Shown here piece after piece: positions 51,977 through 61,930 of a stretch of 64,000 nucleotides of DNA; the stretch's first letter is position 1, and every line of letters begins with the position of its first letter. Made by a program: the position numbers and the translations under genes. A model generated the notes under the pieces. The model was not told the origin of the DNA, did not search any database, and saw only the letters and a program-made list of their open reading frames with translations. The stretch comes from Bog-756 sp963734395 (lineage in GTDB: Bacteria > Actinomycetota > Acidimicrobiia > Acidimicrobiales > RAAP-2). The DNA lies in contig CAVTGY010000005.1 of the NCBI GenBank assembly GCA_963734395.1, positions 1 to 64,000 of the forward strand, written 5' to 3'.

Positions 51977-51986
51977 CAGTGGTCCA

Positions 51987-52925
51987 TCAGTACCCGGTCA
52001 CCCTGTCCACCTGACCGACCAGTTCCTTCCCGGAGCGGTAGCGAATGAGATTCTCGGCAAAGAGCTCGAGTGTCCGCCACACCGTGCGGGGCGAGGACCA
52101 CGAGATGTGCGGGGACAGCTTGACCCGAGGATGAGTGTAGAGAGGGTGACCGGATGGCAACGGCTCGGGCTCGACCACGTCCAACGAGGCTTGGGCGATA
52201 CGCCCGTCGTCGAGGGCGCGGAGCAACGCCTCCTGGTCGATGAGGGTGCCCCTCGACACGTTGACCAGATGGGCACCAGGCTTGATGTCCGACAGTGCCG
52301 AGTCGTCGAGGAGCCGGTGGGTCGCCGCGGTGGCCGGCGCCGACACCACCACATGTTCGGAGCGAGCAAGAAGCGAACGGAGATCAGGACAGAGGCGAAC
52401 CTCGGAGAGCGGCGAGAGTTGGCTGGTCCGCCGAAGCGCCACCACCTCCATGTCGAAGGCCACTGCACGTCGGGCCACCTGAGTCCCGATCGCACCGATG
52501 CCGATCACGCCGAGGGTGCGGCCCTCGAGCCCCCCGAGGTCGGCGGTGTTCCATTGCGCGGGTGGTTCGGTGATCCACGATTGCGGAAGGTGCTTCTCGA
52601 AGGCGAGCATGGTGGCCAGCACGAACTCGGCGATCGCCGGAGCACCGGCGCCGCGCGAACAGGTGAGGAGGCGGTCGCCCACCACGTCGATGGGGAAGCC
52701 GTCGACACCGGCACCGAGGATGTGCACCCAGTCGATCCTGTCGGTGAGGGCGTTCTCGATAGCGGCAGCGTTCGTCGGCCAAGGTGACCAGGACATCGGC
52801 TGTCCGTCGCCGCAGTCGGGACTTCCGGCGGCGACCAATTCCACCTCCGGCAGCGCCACCCGGAGGCCCTGCATCAGGCCGTCGCCGAAACGGCCCCCGT
52901 GTACCGCCACCGCCGAGCCGGTCAC
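51987..52925 (-). CDS. D-isomer-specific 2-hydroxyacid dehydrogenase (two compensating frame changes)
   Basis: About 312 residues. The nucleotide-binding motif is GVIGIGAIGTQVARRAVAFD; the catalytic Arg lies in VNVSRGTLIDQEALLRAL, the Glu in ASLDVVEPEPLP, and the His in KLSPHISWSS. Near 52760-52800 a short stretch reads PMSWSPWPTN where DVLVTLADE is expected, so two opposite frame changes flank ~35 bp. GTG 52925 overlaps the stop of the KorB-like gene (GTGA). It would interconvert a 2-hydroxy acid and a 2-oxo acid, a substrate class shared with the oxidoreductase genes upstream. Confidence 0.88.
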   Translation of the reverse strand: MTGSAVAVHGGRFGDGLMQGLRVALPEVELVAAGSPDCGDGQPMSWSPWPTNAAAIENALTDRIDWVHILGAGVDGFPIDVVGDRLLTCSRGAGAPAIAEFVLATMLAFEKHLPQSWITEPPAQWNTADLGGLEGRTLGVIGIGAIGTQVARRAVAFDMEVVALRRTSQLSPLSEVRLCPDLRSLLARSEHVVVSAPATAATHRLLDDSALSDIKPGAHLVNVSRGTLIDQEALLRALDDGRIAQASLDVVEPEPLPSGHPLYTHPRVKLSPHISWSSPRTVWRTLELFAENLIRYRSGKELVGQVDRVTGY

Positions 52926-53710
52926 CGTTCGGCCAGGTCCTTGAGCACCCCCGGTGCATGCACGGCGGCCAGACTGTCGTCGAGGTAGGAGGGGGCCTCC
53001 TCGGTCTCGATGAACCAACCGGTGGGGCACATGGTGAGGATCTCGACGAAGGAGAACCCGGCCCCGGCCAACTGAGCCTCCAGGGCGCGGAGGAGCATCC
53101 TCTTGGTGCGGGCCACGTTGCCGGCGGTGTTGACCGCACCGCGGGCGACGAACGCGGTGCCGTCGATCTGGGCCATCAGCGAGCTCAGCAGGATGGGGCG
53201 GCCGTGCCGGCCGGCGTCGCGTCCCTCCAGGCTGGTCTTGGTGCGCTGCCCGAGGACGGTGGTGGCGGTCATGTGCCCCCCGGTCTCTCCGAAGACGCCG
53301 TTGTTGAGCATGATGCAGGTCACGTTCTCGCCCCGGGCTGCGGTGTGCAACACCTCTTGGAGTCCCTCGCTGACCATGTCGCCGTCCCCCTGCACGGTCA
53401 GCACCACGGTGTCCGGCCTGGCCCGCTTGACCCCGGTGGCCAACGATGGAGCCCTCCCGTGCAACGCCTGGAGCACCTCCACGTCGAGGTTGTTGGAGAA
53501 GGCGGTGTAGCAGCCGATGCCGAACACCGCGATCGCCCGGCGGATGAGATCGAGCTCGGCGACCGCCTCCAACGCGCAGCGCATGGCCACCGGCTCGCCG
53601 CAACCGGGACACAGGTGGTGAGCGCCCACGTCGATGAGGGTGGGCACGAAATCATCGACCAAGCGGGCCGGAGCCTGCGGGGGTCGGTCGGTGGGCACGA
53701 ACTCGGTCAC
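52922..53710 (-). CDS. 2-oxoacid:ferredoxin oxidoreductase, beta subunit
   Basis: 262 residues, intact, GTG start within a GTGA overlap. ThDP and cluster motifs: HLCPGCGEPVAMR, GIGCYTAFSNN, TVQGDGDMVSEGL and NNGVFGETGGHMTATT. Oxidises (or reductively forms) a 2-oxo acid to its acyl-CoA with ferredoxin as electron partner. The KorB/VorA group fits better than pyruvate:ferredoxin enzymes, but the substrate is not fixed. Works with the alpha and gamma-delta genes directly upstream. Confidence 0.88.
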   Translation of the reverse strand: MTEFVPTDRPPQAPARLVDDFVPTLIDVGAHHLCPGCGEPVAMRCALEAVAELDLIRRAIAVFGIGCYTAFSNNLDVEVLQALHGRAPSLATGVKRARPDTVVLTVQGDGDMVSEGLQEVLHTAARGENVTCIMLNNGVFGETGGHMTATTVLGQRTKTSLEGRDAGRHGRPILLSSLMAQIDGTAFVARGAVNTAGNVARTKRMLLRALEAQLAGAGFSFVEILTMCPTGWFIETEEAPSYLDDSLAAVHAPGVLKDLAER

Positions 53711-54802
53711 TGCGACACCAACCCGGTGATCCGCTCCTTGAGCACACCGACCTCGAGATCGGGAGCGATGCCGAAGCCCGAGCTGTCGAGGCTCAGTCCC
53801 CCGATGAAGTGGACCGGGGCGGCACCGAGCACCGCCAACCTCACGTCGTCGATCATCTGCCCCTGGTTGTTCTCGTACACGGCCACCGCGCCTTGCGCCG
53901 CGGGCGGCATCGGCGACCACCTCGGTCGGGAACGGGTACAGGGTGATCGGCCGTACGTAACCGACGGCCAACCCCTCGGCCCGGAGCTCGCGTACCGCGG
54001 CCTTCACGTAGGTGCCCGGTGTGCCGAAGGCCACCACCACCACCTGGGCGTCGTCGGTGTACTCGGTTTCCGCCCTCGGCTCCACTCCCCGGACCATCGC
54101 CTCGGTGGCGACCACGCACGCCGCGTAGTGGTCGGCGAGGTCATAGCCGACATCGTCGCGCTGTTTGGCGGTTCCCAAAAAGGAGAGCAGTTTGGCGTGG
54201 CCGGACCCGCCCGACGATCCGTCGAGGGCCCACTCGGGCACCGGCCGGGTCCGACCGATGGGAATGGTCACCGATCGGGCGGTGTGGGCCAGGTAGTAGT
54301 CGCCCATGACCAGCACCGGATTGCGCCACCGCTCCGCCAGATCGAAGGCGTCGACGATCAGCCCGGCGGCCTCGGCCGCATCCGACGGCGCCAGCACGAT
54401 GTGGCGATAGTCGCCGTGGCCGCCACCACGGGTGGCCTGGTAGTAGTCGCCCTGGGCCCGGGCCATGTTGAGCACCACCAGAGGCAGACGGGCCATGGTG
54501 ATCTCCGATAGCGACTCCTGCATGAGGGAGAGGCCCTGGCCGGTCGAGCCGGTGGCCGCCGGCATGCCGGTGGCGGCTGCGCCCCAGGCCATGCCGACCG
54601 CTTCGATCTCGCTCTCGGCGTTCATGCACACCCCGCCGACCTCGGGGAGCAACCGGGCCATGTGCTCAAGGACCTCGGTGAACGGCGTCATCGGATAGCC
54701 GGCAAAGAACCGGCACCCGGCGGCGATCATCGCCTCGGCGATGACCTGGCTGCCCTGGAGCAGGCGCCGGTCACGGGATGGGGTGGCCACCGACCCGGTC
54801 AC
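53707..54802 (-). CDS. 2-oxoacid:ferredoxin oxidoreductase, alpha subunit (frameshifted)
   Basis: About 365 residues. GTG 54802 overlaps the previous stop. The start LLQGSQVIAEAMIAAGCRFF, AGYPMTPFTEVLEHMA, NAESEIEAVGMAWGAAATG and ATGSTGQGLSLMQESLSE are family blocks of the pyrimidine-binding domain. One frame change near 53910 leads to YENNQGQMIDDVRLAVLG and the C-terminus. Normal length for KorA/VorB. Confidence 0.88.
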
Positions 54803-55635
54803 CTCGGGACCTCGACGGGCGTGTCGTACTTGTAGACCTGGAACACGAAATCGGGACAGATCTGGGAGCAGGCCGCACATCCCGTACAACCCGGGCGGAG
54901 CCGAGGGTAGCGGTAGCCACGGGCGTTGACCTGGTGATCGGTCATCACCAGGACGCCGGGTGGGCAGGCGTCGATGCACAGGTTGCACCCCTTGCAGGCG
55001 TCGACATCGATGACCAGGGTTCCCCGGGTGGTCACCGTCGGCGAGTCGGTCATCGGACCTGCCATCCGGCGGTCGTGCCATGCCGGTGCCGAACCGGGTG
55101 GGAGCGAATCGAAACCGGTCCGCAACGCCCGCTCGTTGAGCGCGGCGTGCTGGGCGCGGTACGCGGGGAGCGAGGCGCACGCGGCCTCGACCAGGGAGGG
55201 CAGCCCCACCATTCCGGTCGCCGCCGCGTAGGCCCCGATCATCACCATCGATGCGGCCATGACGTTGCCCACGTCGGTGGCCATGTCGGCGGCGGGAACC
55301 TCGAAGACCACACAACCCTCCCCGAAGACCTGCTCGGGTACGACCGAGTCGTTGACCAACACCACCGTGCCCGGTCGTAGGCAGGCCAGCAGATGGTCGG
55401 CGTGCTCGTGGTGCATGAGGATGGCCGACCAGGTGGTGGCGATGGTCGGCGGTGCCTCGATGGGGCCGTCGGCGACGATGACGGTCGATTCGGTGGCCCC
55501 TCCCCGCATCATCCCGCCGTAGCTCCCGAAGACCTGGACCTCTCGCCCCTCGTCCACCGCCGCCCGGGCCAGGGTGGCCGACGCCAGCTGGATCCCCTGT
55601 CCTCCGATGCCGCTGATGATCAGCTCCCGCTCCAC
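54799..55635 (-). CDS. 2-oxoacid:ferredoxin oxidoreductase gamma subunit fused to a 2[4Fe-4S] ferredoxin
   Basis: 278 residues, intact. Residues 1-~185 are the gamma domain (ELIISGIGGQGIQLASATLA, FGSYGGMMRGGATESTVIV). Residues ~205-268 are a bacterial ferredoxin with clusters C214-K-G-C-N-L-C-x3-C224 and C250-T-G-C-A-A-C-x3-C260, each closed by CP. In many organisms gamma and delta are separate genes; here they are joined. GTG 55635 is just inside a region with two short palindromes. First gene of the six-gene coupled group. Confidence 0.92.
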   Translation of the reverse strand: MERELIISGIGGQGIQLASATLARAAVDEGREVQVFGSYGGMMRGGATESTVIVADGPIEAPPTIATTWSAILMHHEHADHLLACLRPGTVVLVNDSVVPEQVFGEGCVVFEVPAADMATDVGNVMAASMVMIGAYAAATGMVGLPSLVEAACASLPAYRAQHAALNERALRTGFDSLPPGSAPAWHDRRMAGPMTDSPTVTTRGTLVIDVDACKGCNLCIDACPPGVLVMTDHQVNARGYRYPRLRPGCTGCAACSQICPDFVFQVYKYDTPVEVPR

Positions 55636-55671
55636 AGATCAGTGATCTTATGGATACAGAACGCTGTTCTG
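55636..55671. promoter_or_regulatory. two palindromes upstream of the oxidoreductase operon
   Basis: AGATCAGTGATCT (55636-55648, perfect 13-bp) and CAGAAC-GCT-GTTCTG (55657-55671, perfect 6-bp arms) lie between the start of the gamma-ferredoxin gene and the stop of the acyl-CoA ligase gene. They are in position to act as operators of the oxidoreductase group; a TetR gene 1.6 kb away is a candidate regulator. The 8-mer TGATCTTA here recurs at 57225-57232 near the tetR promoter. Confidence 0.45.
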
Positions 55672-55677
55672 CAACTG

Positions 55678-57224
55678 CTAGCTGTCCGTCGACTCCCCGG
55701 CGAGTTGGTCGGCCAACAGGCGCCGCCGGACCTGGCCGGTGGCAGCGGTGCGCGGAAGCCGGTCGACCAGCCGGATCCGCCGGGGGTGCTTGAAGGCGGC
55801 CAAGCGCCCGCACACCGGGCCCGGAGCATCTCGACGGTGGGTACCGGCCGGCCGGGTGCCGCTACCACGACCGCCCAGACCACCTCTCCCCAGGTGGGAT
55901 CGGGCACACCGACCACCGCCACTTCGGCCACCGACGGGAGCCGGGCCAACACGGCCTCGACCTCGGCCGGCACCACGGCCTCGCCCCCGGTACGGATCAG
56001 ATCGCCGGTGCGGCCCACGATGCTCAGGTACCCCTCGTCGTCCTCCTCGGCGAGATCGCCGGTGCGGTACCACCCGTCGACCAGGCAGGCGGCGGTGGCA
56101 TCGGGATCGTCGAGATAGCCGTCGAAGAGCACCGGGCTCTTGACCCACAGCTCGCCGTCGTCGCCGATCCGCACACTGACCCCGGGGGCGGGCGGTCCGC
56201 AGCTGCCCGGCTTGGACCGGATGTCGGCGTGGTCGAGGGCGGCGACACTTCCCGACTCGGTCGATCCGTAGAACACCCGGAGGTGGGCCCGGGGCACCGT
56301 GCCTTCGATGGCGATGAGCAGATCGAGGGGGGTCTCCGATGTCCCGGTGTCGGCGAACCGGATCGACGCGAGGGGGTCGGTGCCCGAAGAGGCGACCTGG
56401 TCGATGATCCGGCGCCAGACGGCGGGCACGCAGTTGAGCCGGGTCGCCCGGTGCTCTTCAACGGCGCCGACGATCTCCTCGGCGCCAGCGGCACGGAGGA
56501 GGACGACGGTGTCGCGGGCCTGCCACTGCTGGAGGGCGATGGTCCACGCCCCCATATGGAACAGCGGATACGGGCAGACCATGATCCCCCGCGGCTCGAG
56601 GAGGGCGCCCGGATGGGTGCGCAGGTAGTTGGTCCGATGGGCGAGGAGCGCCGCCTTGGGCCTACCGGTGCTCCCGCTGGTGAAGAAGGCGACGTGCGGA
56701 TCGGAACCGGAGAGGCGGTCGTCGGAGAACGGGGCACCCTCCAAAGCGGCGGCCATCTCGCCGAGCTGACCGAGGGTGAGGGAGGACACGCCCGCCGGCA
56801 GGGACCGGCCGGAGTCGGTGATCACCAGGCTCGGATGACAGACGGCGAGGATGTCGGCGGCTTCGTCGGGTCCCAGCAGTCCGTTGACCGGAACGAAGAC
56901 GGCCCCCAGCTTGCTGAGGGCGGCGAACAACGGCACCGCGTCGAGATCGGTGGCGCTCCACAGCACCACCCGCGAACCCAGGCCGATCCCGAGGGAGGCG
57001 AGGGCCCGGGCCCACCGGTTGGCGGTGGACTCGAGGGCGGCGAAGGTCAGCGACCGGTCGTCCACCACCGCGGCCAACCGGTCGGGAACGGCGTGGGCGG
57101 CGTTGGCGAAGATGTCACCGATCAGCAGGTTGCTCTTCCCATGGTGTGGCCCGGTTGGTTCCCATCGTGTGATCCGGTTCAGCCTGGTGTGCCCCGGTTC
57201 GCTGCTCTTGCTGTAGAAGAACAC
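55678..57224 (-). CDS. acyl-CoA synthetase, AMP-forming (one frame change)
   Basis: About 515 residues. P-loop FFTSGSTGRPKAALLAH, A5 VFYGSTESGSVA, A7 GWYRTGDLAEEDDEGYLSIV, A8 GRTGDLIRTGGEAVVP. One frame change near 55820 restores the C-terminus FKHPRRIRLVDRLPRTAATG, with the family lysine domain ending at 55678. GTG 57224 is the furthest start; the conserved region begins only at NLLIGDIFANAAHAVP, so the true start may be downstream. Divergent from tetR, 65 bp away. Confidence 0.87.
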
Positions 57225-57289
57225 TGATCTTAGAGTGGAGGAACGGCGCGCTGCCGATGGGTGCCGACGGGGAGGGAACGAGGATCACC
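57225..57289. promoter_or_regulatory. divergent promoter between acyl-CoA ligase and tetR
   Basis: 65 bp between GTG 57224 and ATG 57290. It contains CACTGATCTTAGAGTG (57222-57237), an imperfect dyad with CACT/AGTG ends, which shares TGATCTTA with the operator region at 55641. GAGGGAACGAGG precedes ATG 57290. Confidence 0.4.
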
Positions 57290-57939
57290 ATGCCACCACT
57301 CACCGAGACTTTGGCCCGCCGGGCGGTCGAGCGAACCTACGCCGACCGGCAGGTGGAGTACACCCAGGAGATGCAGCGGATCATGGAGGCGACCTACGAC
57401 TACATCGAGCGGACCGGGAGCCTCGAACCCTCGCTGCGGGACATCCTCGGGCACACAGGTCTCTCGACCCAGGGCTTCTACCGCTACTTCCGGTCCAAGG
57501 ACGAGCTCATCCTGGTACTGCTGGACGACGGGCGACACCGGCTGGTCGAGTACCTGAGCCACCGGATGCAGAGATGCAACCTCTCCCGGGGCTCGAGCCA
57601 GGGCGTGGGTCGAAGGGGTGCTGGCCCAGGCCTCCAACTCGCGGGCCGCGGCCCGTACCCGGCCGTTCGTGGCCAACGAGGACCGACTGTGGGAGCTGTT
57701 CCCCAACGAACAGTGCGCGTCGATCGACCTGTTGGTGACCGTGCTGGCCGACGCGCTGGCCGAGGCCCCCGGCTCGTCGGGTGCCGACGCCCGCCGCGCC
57801 GCCGAGGCCATCTACCACCTGGTGTTCGGTGTGCTGCATTCGCATCTCCTCTTGCGCACCCAGCCCTCGCGTCGGAGAGATCGAGCACGCGGTGCGGTTC
57901 AGCCTGCGGGGTGCGGGCCTTCCGGTGGAGGAGGGTTGA
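57290..57939 (+). CDS. TetR family transcriptional regulator (frameshifted)
   Basis: About 217 residues. The HTH is SLRDILGHTGLSTQGFYRYF, then RSKDELILVLLDD. Frame changes near 57580 and 57870; in between, VLAQASNSRAAARTRPFVAN and HLVFGVLHSHLLL belong to the ligand domain. It ends GLPVEEG at 57939, where its TGA overlaps the ATG of the cupin gene. ATG 57290 is preferred over ATG 57257 because of its closer ribosome binding site. It probably controls itself and the divergent acyl-CoA ligase. Confidence 0.83.
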
Positions 57940-58253
57940 TGGAGCGGTCCCTCGGAGACGTGGGAACCAAACTCCTCCTCGAGAACGATCGGGTACGGGT
58001 GTGGCAGGTTCGGCTGGACCCCGGTGAACAGGGTGACGTCCACCGGCACCAGCTCGACCATCTGCTGGTGCAAGTCGCCGGCGACCGGATCGCGGTGGTC
58101 CCCGAGCCGGACACCGAGGGTCCCTTCCGCCACTACCTCGAGGCCGATGTGATCCCCGGCGCGGTGGTCGAGGTCGCCCGGGGCGGGGTGGAGTCGGCCC
58201 GCAACGTCGGCAGCCAGCCCTATCTCGAGGTGGTCATCGAGCTCAAGGAGTAG
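57939..58253 (+). CDS. small cupin-like protein
   Basis: 104 residues, intact. A single beta-barrel domain: VRVWQVRLDPGEQGDVHRHQ, then LDHLLVQVAGDRIAVVPEPD. The HxH metal motif (HRHQLDH) is present. Translationally coupled to tetR by TGATG. The C-terminus overlaps the convergent lipoprotein gene by 11 bp. May bind a ligand or metal; the regulatory partnership with TetR is a guess from coupling. Confidence 0.75.
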   Translation: MERSLGDVGTKLLLENDRVRVWQVRLDPGEQGDVHRHQLDHLLVQVAGDRIAVVPEPDTEGPFRHYLEADVIPGAVVEVARGGVESARNVGSQPYLEVVIELKE

Positions 58254-59738
58254 GAAACTGCACCTGTTGGGCCTGCGCGAGGAGCGATGACCGATCGGCG
58301 GCAAGGATGTATCCGCCACTGATCGCCTTGTCCAAGCTGGCTGCATACAGGGCGAGGTAGTTGCTCTTGCTGTGGTACAGGCTGACCAGGGTCGCTTGAC
58401 TAAAGGGAACCGCCGATCCGAACAACGAGCAGATCGTGCTGGTACCAGGCGGCGCCGACCCGCTGAGCGTCGATACCGGGACGTCGACGGCCGGGGTCCG
58501 CACACCGCCGATTACGTTGCCGTGGCTGTCCAGTGCCAGCGCCGGTGGGTTGGTGCTGGCCAGGCGGAAAGGGGGTGGGGACGCCGGTGGGGTCCCCACG
58601 TCCACCCACCGGTTGAACGCGGTGAAGGCTGCTTGGACGACCGTGTGTTGAGGACCGTCATTGATGGGGGTGGTGCAACCGAGAATTCCGGTGTTGGAGC
58701 CCACCAGATAGGCATCGGCGTGGGACGTTCCCGCTATCTCCCAGGTGCGGATGCGATCGGTGTTGGGCTGTTGGGCCGGCGCGTAGCCCAGCTCGATGAG
58801 GTCGGTCTGCGTCTCGGACATGAAGACGGGAACCTTGAGGTCGGTGCGGATCCGGAGATCGGATGGACCTTGTTGCTTGTTTAGAGGTGATCGACGACCC
58901 GTTGAGGGAGGCGCCGGTTCCACCCCGGCTGTGAATGAAGATCCCGTCGAACGCATCGGTGACCGGTTGCAATGCATCGGCGAACGTCGTCAGGTAGAAC
59001 GCCGACTGCGATTCACCCACGGCGACGATGTGCCGTGGTTGCAAGCCGCCCAACACCGGCCCCAACGGAGCGCGGAGGGCCAGGCCGATTTGGGCGAACA
59101 TGTCCAATGCGTACTGGTCACCAGGATGATGGAGGGTTCCATAGCGTGCCGGTTCGTTCTGGACGAGGCCGCCGCTCGGGGCGGAAGCCACCGAACCAAG
59201 GATCGGTGTACCACCGTTGACGGCCAACGCCTGCGCCGACACTCCCACATAGGCATACCCGTCCCTCATCAGGGCGGGATTGAGGTAATCCCAATCAGGG
59301 GCTGATTCTCCAGCGGAGACGTTCATCCATTCCACAACCACCGTGCCATTGAATCTTGCCGGATCTGCCGGCCGACGCACGATGATCCTCGTCCGGTACG
59401 GTGCTGTCGTCGTCGGTGCGATCGACCACTTGCCACTACTGGGAGCGGACGTCGCGGTGAACGCCGTCGCCGTACCTGAAGCGAAGTACTCCTGTTCCAC
59501 GTAGCCGTTCGCAGCAAGATCGAGGGGCAGACCGGAGAGGGGCTCGATGATGTGGCCGGTCGTGACCGGGCCGGTAAGCGTCGCTTCAGCCGCGATAGGT
59601 GGCGCTTTGGGTGGACGCTGCTCCGCTCTGTGACGTAGTGGTGACCCCTTGACTGGTTCCACACGCGGTGGCGACGCACGCCACCGCTGCGAGTAGCCCG
59701 ACAATCGCTGCGGTGATTCTGGTTCTGACTACGTTCAA
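58243..59738 (-). CDS. Abhydrolase_10-type secreted lipoprotein (frameshifted)
   Basis: About 498 residues. A TTG at 59738 opens a signal peptide (TRITAAIVGLLAAVACVATA) with lipobox VATAC; this frame passes into the main frame near 59600. The body has YFASGTATAFTATSAPSSGK, RPADPARFNGTVVVEWMNVS, the nucleophile VGESQSAFYLTTFADAL, and after a frame change near 58880, TWEIAGTSHADAYLVG with the His. These are features of the alpha/beta hydrolase domain PF20091. Predicted extracellular hydrolase with unknown substrate. Confidence 0.75.
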
Positions 59739-59954
59739 ATCGGGTCCCCCACCCGTTTACTGACCGTCTTTCATGCGACGCGCAGCTGAACCCTACAGCC
59801 ACATCAGTTGCGAGGACCAGTGGACGCGGCACGGCACGGTCATTCTGGATCCGCGGTCGACCGAGCCCGTGGACCCGACGCCTCTGCTCACCCCTCCGAC
59901 TACCTGTCACGGTGGCCAGGGAGACTGATACCGCGTCTGCCAGCCGCCAGGGCG

Positions 59955-60632
59955 TCAGAGTCCCGGAAACCGCTCCTCGAGGGACGCGAGCACGTGGTCG
60001 GCCCCGGCCGCGGTCAGCTCGTCGACCGAGAAGTGCCCGCTGGCCACGCCCACCGAGATCGCCCCGGCCGCCCTGGCCGCTTCGATGTCACGGGGGGTGT
60101 CGCCCACCACCGCCACCTGCGACGGGGTGAGCCGGCTGTGCAGACGAGCGGCCTTGTCGATGGCGATGCGGGTGAGCTCGGCACGATCCGGTGAATCGGA
60201 TCCGTAGGCACCAAAGATGAAGAACCGGTTGAGGTCGGCCGGGCCCAGCTTGGTACGGGCGGCGCCTTCCATCGCACCCGAAACGATGCCGAGCAGAACC
60301 CCGGCGTCTCCGAGCGAGCGCAGGGTCTCTACCGCGCCGGGAAGCACCCGGTACTGATCTGAGACGATGTCATCCGACAGGTGCAGGAGATAGCGGAGGT
60401 AGAGCCGGACGAGCTCGTCGTCGCTGGGCGGGCGTCCTATCACCGCCATGAAGGTCTCCCGGGCCACCTGTGGATCAGTCTCTCCCGCTGAGGTGTGCTC
60501 GCCGATGTCGGCCGGAATGCCGTAGAGCTTCTCGAACGCGGCCTTCCAACTGCGCGCCCCGGCCCCCCCGGTGTGGATCAGGGTCTCATCCACGTCGAAG
60601 AGGACCACCACTGGTTTGGTCAGGTCGCTCAT
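59955..60632 (-). CDS. HAD-superfamily phosphatase
   Basis: 225 residues, intact. Motif I FDVDETLIHTGG (nucleophile Asp and acid Asp), motif II GIVSGAM, Lys in RTKLGPADLNRF, and motif IV VVGDTPRDIEAARAAG. The helical cap between motif I and II is of the PGP/beta-PGM type. ATG 60632 is chosen; GTG 60644 is also in frame. Phosphoglycolate or other small phosphate esters are possible substrates. Confidence 0.88.
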   Translation of the reverse strand: MSDLTKPVVVLFDVDETLIHTGGAGARSWKAAFEKLYGIPADIGEHTSAGETDPQVARETFMAVIGRPPSDDELVRLYLRYLLHLSDDIVSDQYRVLPGAVETLRSLGDAGVLLGIVSGAMEGAARTKLGPADLNRFFIFGAYGSDSPDRAELTRIAIDKAARLHSRLTPSQVAVVGDTPRDIEAARAAGAISVGVASGHFSVDELTAAGADHVLASLEERFPGL

Positions 60633-60721
60633 GGCCGGATCCACCCTCGTTCGCTCGCCGGTCGGAACCTCTGGCAGCGTAGGCGCCCCGCCCCCTCGAC
60701 GTCGACGCGCCGGGGGACGTC

Positions 60722-61930
60722 TCAGGCGGCCAAGTGGGCGCCGGCCATGCCCATCAGGAAGAGGAAGTTGTCGACGTAGAACTGGCGCCGGACTTCCTCG
60801 CCGGCGTCACCGAGGGACGCCTCGAACCGCTCGAGCGGTTTGCGCCCCCCTTCGACGTGCGGGTAGTCCGACGAGAACATCACCAGGTCCGGCCCGCCCT
60901 GTTCGACGATCCACCCGACGTCCTCGGTGGGATAGGGGGTGAAACGAACCTGCCTGTGCACGTACTCGGTCGGGACGGAGCGAGAGCGCCTGCAGCCGGT
61001 CCTCATGTCGCCCGAAGGCCTCGAAGGCCGACTCCATCTGGCGCAACCAGGACGGCACCCATATGGCGCCTTGCTCGATGACTCCGATGTGCAGCTCGGG
61101 GAAGCGCTCGAGCACGCCGTCGAAGATCAGCGTGGCCAAGGTCTGGGCCGGCGGTACCGGGATGCCCATGTAGTCGACCGAGCGGAAGTTCTCGTCGCCG
61201 CCGTGAAAGTCGTGCGGCACCGGCAGCCCGTTGACGAAGTAGTGGGGATCGATGAGCGGACCGGTGCCACCGACGTGGAACACGATGGGGATGCCGGCCT
61301 CCTCGGCCTGGGACCAGACTCCGAAGAGGTCGCGGTGGCTGGGTGAGAACGAAGGAGGGCACCCCGACGCCACCAGCAGCGCCGCCGCGCCCTCGGCCAG
61401 CGCCTCGCCGGTCGCCTGCACCGCCAGGTCGGGATCGACCAAGGGGATGTAGCAGGACGCCAGCAGTCGCGGATCGACCGAGCAGAACTCGAGCATCCCG
61501 CGGTTGTGGGCGCGTGCCGCCGCGTAGGCGAGCTCGGGGTCGCCGGCGTGTTCGAGGTCGTGCAACCGGCCATTGTGGAAGGTGTTGAAGATCAGCTGGC
61601 TGCTGAACCCCAAGAGGTCCAGTGCCCGGGGTCGGTCCTCGGCGATGAACCCTCCGGTGGCGGCGAAGTTCTTGCGCTGCATGATCTCGGCTTCCTCGGT
61701 CGCTCGGTACTCCGACTGCCGTGGCGCTCGCGCAGCCGGGTAAAGGACGCGGCCAGGTCGCGTTGTTGTTCCTCCGGACTCCCGGTCTGGCGCAACTCGT
61801 TGCCACTCGGGTACCGAAGCATCGGCAGACGGTCTCGGAACTTGGCGTCGGCGTGATCGCGCAACCAGGTCGGGGTCTCCATCAGGTGGGCGTCGGCATC
61901 GTGCACGATCCGACCTTCGCAGTACGGCAT
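60722..61930 (-). CDS. amidohydrolase_2 family protein (frameshifted)
   Basis: About 402 residues. The N-terminus IVHDADAHLMETPTWLRDHA has the D-x-D/H-x-H metal motif of the ACMSD-like amidohydrolases. Frame changes near 61720 and 60985 connect MQRKNFAATGGFIAEDRPRA, PIVFHVGGTGPLI and HIGVIEQGAIWVPSWLRQME, and the C-terminus VMFSSDYPHVEGGRKPLERF with the metal Asp. Such proteins are decarboxylases or hydrolases in aromatic or lipid breakdown. Confidence 0.83.

Noticed and set aside
50760..54511. Two long plus-strand open frames (675 and 575 codons) opposite the oxidoreductase and Gfo/Idh genes
   Set aside because: Composition and lack of motifs mark them as antisense shadows; the minus strand holds clear enzymes.
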